Below are positions 1-10,040 of a stretch of 64,000 nucleotides of DNA, in pieces (the stretch's first letter is position 1; each line of letters starts with the position of its first letter). Under the pieces are notes generated by a model. It ran no database searches, was not told the DNA's origin, and worked only from the letters and a program-made list of their open reading frames with translations. This stretch comes from Adiantum capillus-veneris. Lineage: Eukaryota; Streptophyta; Polypodiopsida; Polypodiales; Pteridaceae. A program made the translations under genes and the position numbers. Location: assembly GCA_014529385.2 (NCBI GenBank), contig CM043961.1, positions 12,930,978 to 12,994,977 of the forward strand. Direction: 5' to 3'.

Positions 1-332
1 GAAATTGTGACAAGATGTTCGTCCACCGCATCTGCTTTTCCAATAGCTGCTTCTGTGACAAGAAGTAGCGTAAACTCTGATGGTCTGTAAAGACAGTAAA
101 ATCCGCTCCGAGTAGGTAGTGCTTGCTACTGAGTAAAAGCATAGATAACCGCCAAAAGGTCTTTTTCATAAATCTGTGCTCTCAATTCCGGCCTTGAGAA
201 CAATCGGCTCTCATAAGCAATGACATGGCCTTGCTGCATTAAGACTGCACCCAGACCATGACCACAAGCATCACAATATACTTCAAATGACTTCTGCAAG
301 TCCGGCAAAGTCAAAACTGGTCCCGTGGTCAA
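1..332 (-). pseudogene. gypsy RNase H domain fragment
   Basis: Minus-strand translation gives the retroelement RNase H pattern: a VYCDACGHGLGAVLMQ block at about 250-290, IAYESR, then AQIYEKDLLAVIYA. After a stop and frame change near base 126 it continues as ADFTVFTDHQSLRYFL up to the window edge. This domain removes the RNA strand after minus-strand DNA synthesis. The break near 126 means no single protein is made. It lies directly downstream of the RT block of the same element. Confidence 0.9.
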
Positions 333-486
333 TTTCTCTTTTAATGTCTAAAAGGCAGTCACCTCTGTGGGTCCCCCCGAGAAAGGGACTCCTTTCTGTG
401 TCAAGATATGCAAAGGGGAAGCAACCTCTGCAAACTTTCTAATGAACCGCCTATAGTACGAACACAATCCCAAGAAACTTCTAACT

Positions 487-1339
487 TCATGGACATTCTT
501 CAAATCGGGCCAATACACGGATAGTCTCTATCTTGGCCGGATCCAACTGCACTTCTGCTGTTGACACAATGTGTCCCAAAAAGTGTATCTCTGGTAGGAA
601 AAATTCACTTTTCTTTGCATTAATCACTAACTTGTGATCTCGTAATGCCTGAAAGACCTGAAGCAGATTATTTCCTATGTTTTGTCTCATCCTTGGAGAA
701 AACAATGATACCTTCAAAGAAAGTGCCAACAAATAGCTTGTACTCTCTAAAAATCCTGTCCATCATCTGGTTAAATGTCGCAAGAGCATTGGTTAAGCCC
801 AACGACATCACCAAAAACTCAAATAACCCAAAAGTCGTCCAAAAGGCGGTCTTGTAGACGTCTCCCGGCGCGATTCGAATCTGACGATATCCACTCTTCA
901 AATCAATCCTGCTAAAACACGAGGATCCCTGTAATCTGTCGAGTATATCATCGATCCTAGGAATCGGAAATCTGTTCTTGATGGTGATTTTGCTGAGAGA
1001 TCTATAATCGATGCACATTCTCCAAGATCTGTCTTTCTTCAAACCCAAGAACACTGGAGAGCAATACGGTGAATTACTAGGCTGGACAAGACCCTTTTCC
1101 AAGAGGTCTTTCACTTGGTTCATAATCTCTTCGTTCTATGCTCGGCTCACACGGTAAGGTGGCCGGTTCGGTGGTGTGCTCCCAGGTATCAGATCAATGG
1201 TATGATCTTCAGGATGAGCGGGTGGTAACTCGATTGGCAAGCCCTCTGAGAAGCAATCGGCATGAGAGTGGAGAAAATCTTGGCGTTCTTTACCAAGTTC
1301 AGACATATTTGTCCTATCCTCATCAGTCAATTCTTTCAT
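487..1339 (-). pseudogene. gypsy reverse transcriptase, inactive
   Basis: Three overlapping pieces make one RT. 1136-1339 holds the linker before RT (HTIDLIPGS). 668-1123 holds the fingers and palm (SPVFLGLKKDRSWRMCIDYR, FSRIDLKSGYRQI). 487-732 holds the thumb side (KSEFFLPEIHFLGHIV). The usual FVMPFGLTNAPATF is changed to FLVMSLGLTNALATF. The catalytic FxDD box reads FFEGI, so both metal-binding aspartates of that box are gone. A frame change separates the last two pieces. It cannot polymerise DNA as it stands. Confidence 0.93.
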
Positions 1340-1345
1340 AAAGAT

Positions 1346-1861
1346 CTAGTAAACAAACAGACTGGATTTCATTAACTTTGAAATGGCCAAAGCTGATACA
1401 ATAGGGACAGACTCGCCCTTAAGTTTAATATCAGGTACAATGGTTCTGCCCTTCTCTGTGGTCAATGTCGCTTTCCTCGCACGATAGTCGACCATGGCGT
1501 TGTTCTTGTGGTACCAGGGAATTCCCAAGAGGACATCACAACCTTCCAAAGGCATTATGTAAAAGTCCTCATGCCCCAAATACCCGTGACAATGCAACCG
1601 AAGTTTGCCAATGACAGGTGTAATGGCTACGTCCCTGTCGGGTGCTGCTAGAACTGCCTCCGCAAGTCGTCTCATCCGATCGGGAGTGATCTCGAGCCGC
1701 GCCGCCAATTTCGGTGAAATGAAGTTGGCCTTGGCTCCTCCATCAAAGAAGATTAGGGCTTCTTGGTCTTTTACTTTGCCCCAAGCTCGGCAAAGTTCTG
1801 TACTCTCGTGCAACGTGCTAGGATCGGTACCCACGCAATCTGGAACCAATCCTGTTTTCAT
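1346..1861 (-). pseudogene. gypsy retropepsin-like protease region
   Basis: A 171-residue open stretch with the retropepsin layout. The active-site region reads ALIFFDGGAKANFIS, where families usually have a DSGA-type box followed by NFI. Later GCDVLLGIPWYHKNNAMVDY matches the flap-to-C-terminal block of gypsy proteases. The serine/threonine next to the catalytic aspartate is Gly here. It lies between gag and RT, as expected. Protease identity is inferred from the box, the position and the WxxxxNA block. Confidence 0.82.
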
Positions 1862-3420
1862 CTTGCCTTTTCTTCCACGTTCCTCATCTGCTCTCGAACT
1901 CTCGGGCCTTTCGTCGTCCTTGTTGTTCAGTTCTTTCTGTGCCTTTTTAGGGCACTTCGCGGAGATATGTCCAATTTCCCCGCATCCAAAGCACTTCCCT
2001 TCCTTGATGAAGCGAGCTCTCTCCTGAGGAGTAAGCTTGGGTCGTGCATCTTTCTTTTCTAGGTTGCTCTTTCTCTTTCTACTTTCATTTGTCGAAGTCT
2101 GTTTGGCTCTGTGTCATGATCTCTATGGTGGGGTAGGTCAAGCTGCCAGAGTGAATGGCAAAACCCCGTTTCGCATGACTTATCAATTCCTGAATAGAAC
2201 CCTACTTTTGTTCCAAGCAGTGATCTGAGATCTCTCTAGGAAGACCCAAGGTAAACTGCTCAATTTGTTCCTTGAACGAGATCTTCTTGAATTAAGAGGC
2301 GGGTAGAAAAGAGCCATCCACTGTATCCTTCTTGGTCATCCAAAGATGGTTCCAAGCAGTTCGTATATCGCGTTCATACTCTCGAGTCAGCCAAGAAGAA
2401 ATAAAAAGCCTCTTGAATTTCAGCCATTTAATTGGCGCAGTCTTGTTTAATAGAAGAGTGGACCACCAAGTTCGAGCATTCCCCTTAAAGTAAGAGGCTG
2501 ATCTCCGAATGTTAAGAGTGCTCGGAGTAACGCCCTCCCGCGAAAGCGATGTCAAATTGTTGTACAAAAGACAAAGCCTTCGAAGCATCTCCATAACCAG
2601 AAAACTTGTCAAATTTAATTGACTGTCCACCTTTCTTAAACTCTCGGACTTTCTTGCTTTTGTCTTCCAGAAAGTCATACTGGTTGGCTTTGTAAAACTT
2701 CTTGTGCTTTGCATAAAAGCTGTTGTCATTAGAGTCCGAACTAGACGAGACCTCTGTAGAACTGTCAACCGCGGGGCGAGATTTAGACTTCTTTGCCTTT
2801 TTCTTGCCCTTTTTAAAGCGTTGCTTTTTGCTTTGCTTTTTGCCTCGCTTTTTTCCTTTTCTGTCTTCTTCGCTCGAGTTAGATGAGCTAGAAGAACTAT
2901 GAGAAGAAGAAGAAGAAGAAGAAGAAGAAGAACTCGGTACTCCTTCAAATCGAACACGCTTCTTCTGCTTTCTTGCCTTTTCAAATGTCGACTGACGACC
3001 CAAATAACCCGGGAAGTCAGTGCCTTTCTTCAGCTTTTTGTCGTGCTCTTTAGCTTTGTTTTGCGCGTCAAAAAGCTGAGCAATTCGTGCATCAACCACC
3101 TCTTATAATTCCTTCTCTGTATATCTCTTGGGAGTAGGAGGTTTCTTGAGAGTGGGTTTTCGGGGTGGTTTTGTGGTCTTCTGCCACTGCGTGTGCACCT
3201 CCTGGAAAGAAGTCTCACTCATATATTTTGCAAATTTTGGGTCCTTCGCAAAATTAAGCATATCTTTGTTGCATCGCCGATCAATTGACGACGCTCCATC
3301 TTCTGACGCTCCACCTAAGTAGGCAGAGGCGGGCCGTACTCCTTGTCTGAATCTTTGTTGTGATCCCTTCCCGCATCTCCGGATGCAGAGGGAGTCGACT
3401 GATCTTTGCCTAAAGCCATA
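1862..3420 (-). pseudogene. gypsy Gag with CCHC zinc knuckle and Ser/Lys-rich N-terminus
   Basis: From about 3420 downward the reading frames form a broken Gag. The N-terminal part (2512-3099) is rich in Ser, Lys and Arg, with a serine run made by a (GAA)n tract at 2902-2932. The capsid-like Retrotrans_gag region (YFKGNARTWW, then LKFKRLFISSW) is in another frame at 2292-2520, so a frameshift lies near 2520. A zinc knuckle, CFGCGEIGHISAKC, sits at 1951-1994 with perfect C-x2-C-x4-H-x4-C spacing. The 3103-3540 stretch holds further N-terminal Gag pieces with stops. Confidence 0.85.
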
Positions 3421-3476
3421 TAAGTGCCTCGGAAAATTTTTTAGGGATCGGATTTCACGTAGAAGAGAAATCGGCC

Positions 3477-3490
3477 GTGCTTTGATACCA
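3477..3490 (-). promoter_or_regulatory. Primer binding site (initiator tRNA-Met type)
   Basis: On the minus strand the bases read TGGTATCAAAGCAC, one base after an LTR end of the form ...TGTTACA. Plant LTR elements commonly prime from initiator tRNA-Met with TGGTATCAGAGC; one base differs here. The site fixes the 5' LTR boundary at 3492. Confidence 0.8.
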
Positions 3491-3491
3491 C

Positions 3492-3950
3492 TGTAACAGA
3501 CTTGGACACTCGAAGTCGACAATCTACCACGGTACCACAAATAATCACTTCGAACAGTTCACAGTTCACAATTGATTCGACACTGGCCCGGCGGAGTTCC
3601 GTGCCTTGAGATATTGGCCTCAAAGACTGGCGCCCCTTTCGGTATTTCTTTTTGTATTAATCTATGCTCAAAGTACAAGAGTGCGGGCAGGCGCTCACAC
3701 TCAGACTCTGTGTCCAGATGCTCTGAGTTATGAGGCCCTGCCTGCTTATTTAAAGAGTCCAAGGGATGCCAAAAACGGAGCCCCAAAAGCTTCTCATAAA
3801 AAGCTGTCCATAAAAAACTGCCCCTAAAATAAAGCAAAAGAGTTTCTTTCTCTCTCTCTCTAACTTGTGTTAAAAAAAAACAAAGGATTTGCATAGCCAA
3901 AACTGCCAGCGCTTGCGTAGCCTTTTTGCGTAGACTAAAGCTGGATTTTT
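3492..3950 (-). repeat. 5' LTR of the gypsy element (outer boundary uncertain)
   Basis: The inner end is set at 3492 by the TGTAACAG.../...CTGTTACA terminus next to the primer site. A TATA-like TTTAAATAA at 3746-3754 (minus strand) lies about 250 bp inside and could be the LTR promoter. The 3' LTR is outside the window, so the outer end cannot be found by comparison; 3950 is a guess. No gene is seen here. Confidence 0.55.
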
Positions 3951-4095
3951 CGTATGCTTTCTGCCACTTCAGCCTGACACGTTTTCAGCCGCCACGTCAG
4001 CCCTGGGATTTTTGCCAGCCGGAGGGTGTGGGTACTGGGCAGCCACTTCACCAGTTTGTGACAGAAAGCCTGTTCTTTGCGTGCCTCTTTTGCAT

Positions 4096-4969
4096 TCAGA
4101 GAAGCAGGAAGCATCTTCGATTGGGATTGCTTTGCTTTGCCTTTATTCGCCCCGATTTTAGAGGTAGAGGAGGTTGAGGGAAAGGGACAACCGAAGGATG
4201 TGGCTGCAAATTCTGTTTCGGACATTCAGACTGCACATGACCAAATTTGCCGCAGCGAAAACAAGAATTTGCAAATTTACCCCATTTAAGCTTGAAAGGG
4301 CGCTTTACGATCACCGGATCCCCATAATCGACAACAACAGCCGCAATGCTTGTTGGAGTGGGGATGTCTGTGTCCCACAGAATGCAGAAACGATTGGTGT
4401 TCGCCTCCAACTTAGGAGGACAAATGACCTTACCTAGCTGAGCAGCCAACAAGGGAAGAAAGTGACGCCGAGTGCGGGGAAAATCCACCACCTCAACCCA
4501 AACGGGACACTTAGACGAATAAGACTCTGGTAGTCTTTGGTGAGAGCCTAGGGCTAAACATGAGTCATTTGCGTACTGAAGAAGAGAGGAGACATTTCAA
4601 GCAATGCATCTCGAGCATCCACTTCATAAAACCCTCTCGCACCAAAGTAAACTCCTCGGACTGCTTGCCTCTTGAGTAGAGAATCAACCCACTGGCCTAC
4701 ATCCTGAGCAGTAGGCATTTTGCCTGGGAAGAAGAGAATCACCGCATTAAGGGCATATTGAGCAACGGGATCCATGAGCTCCTGGATGGGAATACGCACT
4801 TCCATATCAGAAGCAGTCCCTTCCAAGTTCCCATGCTCGACGTGCATCCTCAAAATCTGCATGAAGACAATCTTTGATAAGAGATAAAGCATCCATAGCC
4901 GGATTCTCCGAAGCTTTTCGGCGCTTGTAGATACACTGATCGCCCAAATCCATCCGTTCGAGAAACCAC

Positions 4970-4994
<25 letters not shown>
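4096..4994 (-). pseudogene. LINE ORF1 relic: DUF4283-like plus zinc knuckle
   Basis: 4554-4994 resembles the DUF4283 domain of plant LINE ORF1 proteins (ending GVYFGARGFYEVDARDALLE). 4096-4491, in a shifted frame, holds the following part (NRFCILWDTDIPTP, DYGDPVIVKRPFKLKWGKFA) and a knuckle CFRCGKFGHVQSEC with C-x2-C-x4-H-x4-C spacing. The apparent N-terminus inside an (AC)n tract at about 4970-4999 is an artefact. ORF1 proteins bind LINE RNA. No reverse transcriptase follows in the expected place, so this is an isolated fragment. Confidence 0.72.
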
Positions 4995-5678
<684 letters not shown>

Positions 5679-7034
5679 ATGATGGCTGTAAGTTTTCAAA
5701 CTTGTCCTGTTAAAATCGGAACACAGACTATTTGTGTTCTCACTGGTTTTGGACTAAAACAGATTGAAGATCCCTTTGATCGCTCTGAGAACTGTGCTCG
5801 GTCGGTGCACCACAAGACCTTTAATTCAATCGTCAAGGCCTTTACATCTACAGCAGAGGCCATATCTCGCCCAGAGATTGATATTGGAATGCCGTCTCTG
5901 CTTGAATCCCTGTTTCTTTGGCCTGCTGATAAACAGGCTTTGGGCCTAGAATCTTGGCTCTCGAAGGTCCTTTCCAAAGATGAGAAACGTAGACATGAGC
6001 GATTGAAATTTAGAACTGAGCAAGCGGCTCAATACCACCGATGCCAAAATGCTAACAGTAAAGTGGTATCATTAGACATTCTGGTCAACAACACCTTTGA
6101 AGCACAGTTTCATGATCAGCTGCAACTTGAAAACTCTCGTCCTCCAATCTTGAAGAAGAAGAAAAGGAAAAATAAAAAATTTCCCCGTGCTGGACCAACT
6201 GCAACAGTTGGTGGAGGTTTAGGGGTGAATGGTCCAGAGTCAGAATCAAAAGAACAGAATAATCAATATCCTAAAAAGATGGTCAGAAATTCCAACAAAA
6301 CATGGGCCACAAGGAAGTTGGCATCAGTCAGGGAAGGAATCTCACCTGCAGTCGTGGATCGTCGAGGAGCAGCAGAATATGGTTCACTATCAAAAACATA
6401 CGCCGAAAATGATCTTTTGCAAGTCAGACAAAATATCAGACAGACAGCAGATAGTAACCCTATCACTCCGGGGGGAGAGTTGCTTGTTGAAGGATCAAGG
6501 ACACCGAACCCAACCGATCATAAGGTGCCTCAAAGTTCAATGACTCTTGGAAATTCAGATGTAACCTGCTTTCATGAAGCGTGTCCTGCTAATGAGATGT
6601 CTAGCAAGGACGGCGTGGCCATGCCCATGTCTGCGGGGAGCTCAAGTTTAACTATCCCTCAGTCACCCAACACATTTATTGAGAGAAAAAGCTATGCCTC
6701 AGTCTCGAAAAACATAAATAGGCAGGGAAGCAAATTCAGAAAGGGATGGCCTACTTCGTCTTCCAATGTAGGGCCCCCAAAGCTGGGACAGGACATCATT
6801 GTCAGAAATGAGGGTGCAATTGAACCTTTAACAATCAAGGGGGCCGATCAAAAGGTGGTGCAAGGAGCAAAAAGATTTGAAAGCAGAAAAGTGTATCCAC
6901 AAGCCCAAGTTTGGAAGCCCAGGAAGATGGATGGCAATGTTTCCAATCTTTCATCAGCATCAGAGGGTCAAAGAACCAGCTCAAAATATGAGGATTCTGA
7001 ACCGTTACCAAGGTTTGAAAAGCCGACAGTATAG
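5679..7034 (+). CDS. Orphan hydrophilic protein, function unknown
   Basis: A 451-residue frame from tandem ATGs at 5679/5682; the open frame extends upstream only through a (GA)n tract, so these ATGs are the sensible start. The first roughly 140 residues look ordinary (TQTICVLTGFGLKQIEDPF, MPSLLESLFLWPADKQALGL, SWLSKVLSKDEKRRHERL). The rest is Lys/Ser/Pro/Asn-rich and probably disordered, with a basic patch KKKKRKNKKF near residue 160 that could be a nuclear signal. No signal peptide, membrane segment or known domain is seen. Such a long open frame in a region of wrecked elements is notable. It could be an exon of a host gene or an ORF1-like mobile-element protein. Family not recognised. Confidence 0.5.
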   Translation: MMAVSFQTCPVKIGTQTICVLTGFGLKQIEDPFDRSENCARSVHHKTFNSIVKAFTSTAEAISRPEIDIGMPSLLESLFLWPADKQALGLESWLSKVLSKDEKRRHERLKFRTEQAAQYHRCQNANSKVVSLDILVNNTFEAQFHDQLQLENSRPPILKKKKRKNKKFPRAGPTATVGGGLGVNGPESESKEQNNQYPKKMVRNSNKTWATRKLASVREGISPAVVDRRGAAEYGSLSKTYAENDLLQVRQNIRQTADSNPITPGGELLVEGSRTPNPTDHKVPQSSMTLGNSDVTCFHEACPANEMSSKDGVAMPMSAGSSSLTIPQSPNTFIERKSYASVSKNINRQGSKFRKGWPTSSSNVGPPKLGQDIIVRNEGAIEPLTIKGADQKVVQGAKRFESRKVYPQAQVWKPRKMDGNVSNLSSASEGQRTSSKYEDSEPLPRFEKPTV

Positions 7035-7630
7035 TTGCTTGCTTTCTGAGTTCTTCATTCAGAGTACCGAAATTGGTGCTCCATTGGGGTGAACCATGTC
7101 ACTGTTGGTTCAGACCAGAAGGTGATGACAGGTGTATACGCCCATCTCCACTTGACGTCAGTAGAGGGATGAAGGTTTGTGGATCGGAGGGAAGAGTGAC
7201 ACAAGCTCACAACTTTTGTGTGTAAGTAGGTATAACTGTAAGCCTAAGGAAGCCTTGCTTATGGTGTCAAGGAGGAAAGTAGAGGTATTGATGAAAGCAA
7301 GCACCCCTTGAAGAATCAGCTATACAGCAAAAATGCCATATGACACGAATTAAGCTTACCTTCGAGGCCGTTTTCCTTTCTTTTTTCCCGCTCCGGGGGG
7401 AGGGAGGGTATGTATTTTATTCTTCAAGCTAACTTTACTAACTCATCTAAATGATGTCACCAGATTTTGTCAACGCAGTTAGATTGTAGTTCTTTTGGAA
7501 GGAGCACAGTTATGTGGTTGGCTAAAGAGCACTTTTATTAAAACCCCCCCCCCCCCCTTCTCTCTCTCTCACACTCACATACACACACACACACACTTTT
7601 TTTGGGGTAAATTTTGATTCAATTTACGGG
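7035..7630. repeat. Spacer with C-run and (CA)n
   Basis: No gene seen. A cytosine run at about 7543-7558 is followed by TC and (CA)n to 7597 and a T7 stretch at 7598-7604. Read on the minus strand the T7 is an A7 directly after the LINE fragment described next and could be its tail. Confidence 0.6.
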
Positions 7631-8960
7631 AAACCTCAAATGGAGGAAAACCCACGGTATAGAAGAGTTAACAAAAGGCGTAGTACCATGAGGCTTTGAA
7701 ATCTAGAAACAATCAAAGGAAATCCTATAAGCTTTAAGAGAGATGTCTCCCACACCATGAGCAAAGTGAAGTGCTTGTCCAAGCAAAAATTTGAAGTAAG
7801 GAAAAGGGTCAGTTGCCATGGCATGAAACATCTAAGAGTTATGGTCCACATCACAGTCTAACCCAACAAAAGATGACCTCAGACAGAGGCTGTGGCAATT
7901 GGACGACTCCAAAAATCCTTAATCATTTGTTAAAGATTTCGAAGGGGAAACGAAGGCAAGAGTAGAGGACATTTGCTTGATGAAAAATCGAGTGGTGGCA
8001 ATTCCAAAGCAAATGTGTCACATCCTTGTCAGCTCCATGACATCGAACACAACGAGGGGAGGCGATGCGTCGCATATGAAACAAAGTACCAACCGGTAAA
8101 GCACCCACCTTACATCGCCATAAGAAAATGCGCTCTTTGAGAGGTAGATGCTTCTTCCAAATGCGAGACAATGTTCTTTGCCACCACAATTGAGACTTGG
8201 AGAGTGACCACAATTGATTTCCATGAGGCACAATCCATGCATCAGACTGTAGCAAATCATAAATTGACCTTGTCAATATATCGGTGAGATTCCAATCAGA
8301 AAGCCGGGAGTCCTCAAGTAGTGGAGGCATTGGAAAACACTAGCAACCAACAAATGTCGATAATGAGGTCCTAGCTCATAACGAAGAGTAGTAGTAGGAA
8401 AGGAGAGGGCGTTGCCTTGAGCCATCCACCACTTGATCAACCTAGGGTACCCCTCTTTGTGAAAGAAAGTATGCTTGTTGAAGAGAGCGTTGAACCAAAG
8501 TGAGAGAGAACGCTTTACTCCACTGAATGCTCTCCAACCACAGGGAATTACCTTGAGGGGACATGCGATCATGCCATGACAAATGTGAGGTGACAGCTTC
8601 CAGTCAGCAACCAAGGACGAAACGAAGGGACATCCCGGAATATGCCCATCAAGTTACCCAAAGATGACATCCCAATAGGAGGGGCACCAGTGACCAAAAG
8701 AAGGCATAACAATGCCACCGCATAAATGTGAAACCATGAACGTCCAAGGTTGTTGCTATTCCACCAAAATAGACTGGAGCATGGCTTTCTTGGCCAGAAC
8801 CTGGCAACGTAGATCCAAAATATTAAGCCCTTCCAATCTCTTGGGTGTTCATAACTTATACATGGATAAAAACCGCAACCCCTTCTTGTAGGAGGATGTG
8901 CACCAAAAATGCTCCAATACGCAAGACATAAGAGACCCTAGGCACCGCTAATGCCATGAT
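7605..8960 (-). mobile_element. LINE ORF2 C-terminal relic with zf-RVT domain
   Basis: Minus-strand frames give the C-terminal half of a plant LINE ORF2. Around 8760-8860 lies LNILDLRCQVLAKKAMLQSI, the conserved block after the RT. 8273-8614 holds the connecting region. 7923-8330 holds the zf-RVT domain (LKERIFLWRCKVGALPVGTL, then CVRCHGADKDVTHLLWNC), whose Cys/His pattern is intact. Frames change between the pieces and stops are present. No RT catalytic core is found next to it; a core of the same kind lies at 17.2-18.0 kb. Confidence 0.82.
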
Positions 8961-9552
8961 AGTAGTTGTACATACAATTGTTTTTAAGCCATCATAATGC
9001 ATTGAGCGATTCTTAGTTGCACATGCAATGGCCAAGTGATAATTTCCAATAGCTCGGCTTTAATTGAAATCTTTGGAGTACCTAGTCTGTTTCTGTGCTG
9101 CAGACACATTCTAGCCGATCGGATATCCCTGTGATGCACTATGACTTGAGGAGGAATAATTTCCCTTTGCCACAGAAGCTTGTGCCAATCAAATTCATTC
9201 AAAAGGAGTAACTTGGATTTACAGAGTTGGGGAACCGAGAGAGCTTTTGAAGGGAGCTTTTTTTGGCAAAGGAACGTTTTGGCAAATCCAATGAAAAAGC
9301 TCTCTATGTACTTTTTGTTGGATTCTCTAATATTATGCAAAAAATCCCTCCACCTAATGCTGCCAGAGTTCTTCGCCATCAATCAAAATTGAATCGCCAC
9401 ATTACAAGACATTATTACAGTGGTAGAGACAGGGGAGAGACGTACGTAACAAATAAGCGAGCAAAATACACGTCATCTGGTGCCAATGTTGCATCCTTTG
9501 TGTGTCAGTAACATTGTCCTTGCTGTTTTGCCGAGACAAATGTGAAGATCTC

Positions 9553-9597
<45 letters not shown>

Positions 9598-10040
9598 GAT
9601 GAGATAGGACGAATCACGATACTGATGCTCAATCACCAAGAAAAGATAGCTAAAGTGTTTCAAAGTTTATTGTGAAGACTTGTTGGAATACAAATTTTTC
9701 ACTCAATCAAAGAAAGAGAGAAGTCTATTAATGTAAGGCACAATAGACAAATAAGTTTACAAGAACCAAAAAATTGTAGTTCCTTCACTAATTACAAGTA
9801 AAAACACCCAAAAAAAACGTTTTTTCTATATTCAAAAGAATAACAAAAGTGACAATTTACAGCAATTCTCAAAAATGAGTTCCCCACACACCATGGGAGG
9901 TGCTCTCTAGAATATCTACTCTAGGTCAATGAACTGGAGGATCTAACTCCACAATGTTAGGATGTGGCTCTAACAGAGATGCTGCCTTCAGGGCACAATC
10001 TACCTCATTTGCCTGTCTTCTTTCTCGCTCTTGCATCTCT
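8961..10040. other. Gene-poor stretch with (GA)n
   Basis: 8984-9382 (minus) is a 132-residue frame with no recognisable domain. 9553-9595 is a (GA)n tract. 9600-10040 is AT-rich and would be the 3' flank of the methyltransferase-like gene on the minus strand. Nothing else is supported. Confidence 0.5.

Larger units (their letters stand above)
1..3492 (-). mobile_element. Ty3/gypsy LTR retrotransposon, internal part, decayed
   Basis: Read on the minus strand the order is primer site, gag with a zinc knuckle, aspartic protease, reverse transcriptase, RNase H. This is the Ty3/gypsy order for these parts; integrase and the 3' LTR would lie beyond base 1. Several frame changes (within gag, between RT blocks, and around base 126) and altered catalytic residues show that the copy is dead. 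It was once able to copy itself through RNA. Family assignment is firm from the RT and RNase H motifs. Confidence 0.93.

Noticed and set aside
9180-9511. Plus-strand genes in 9.2-9.5 kb
   Set aside because: Short frames with no domain and no splice context.
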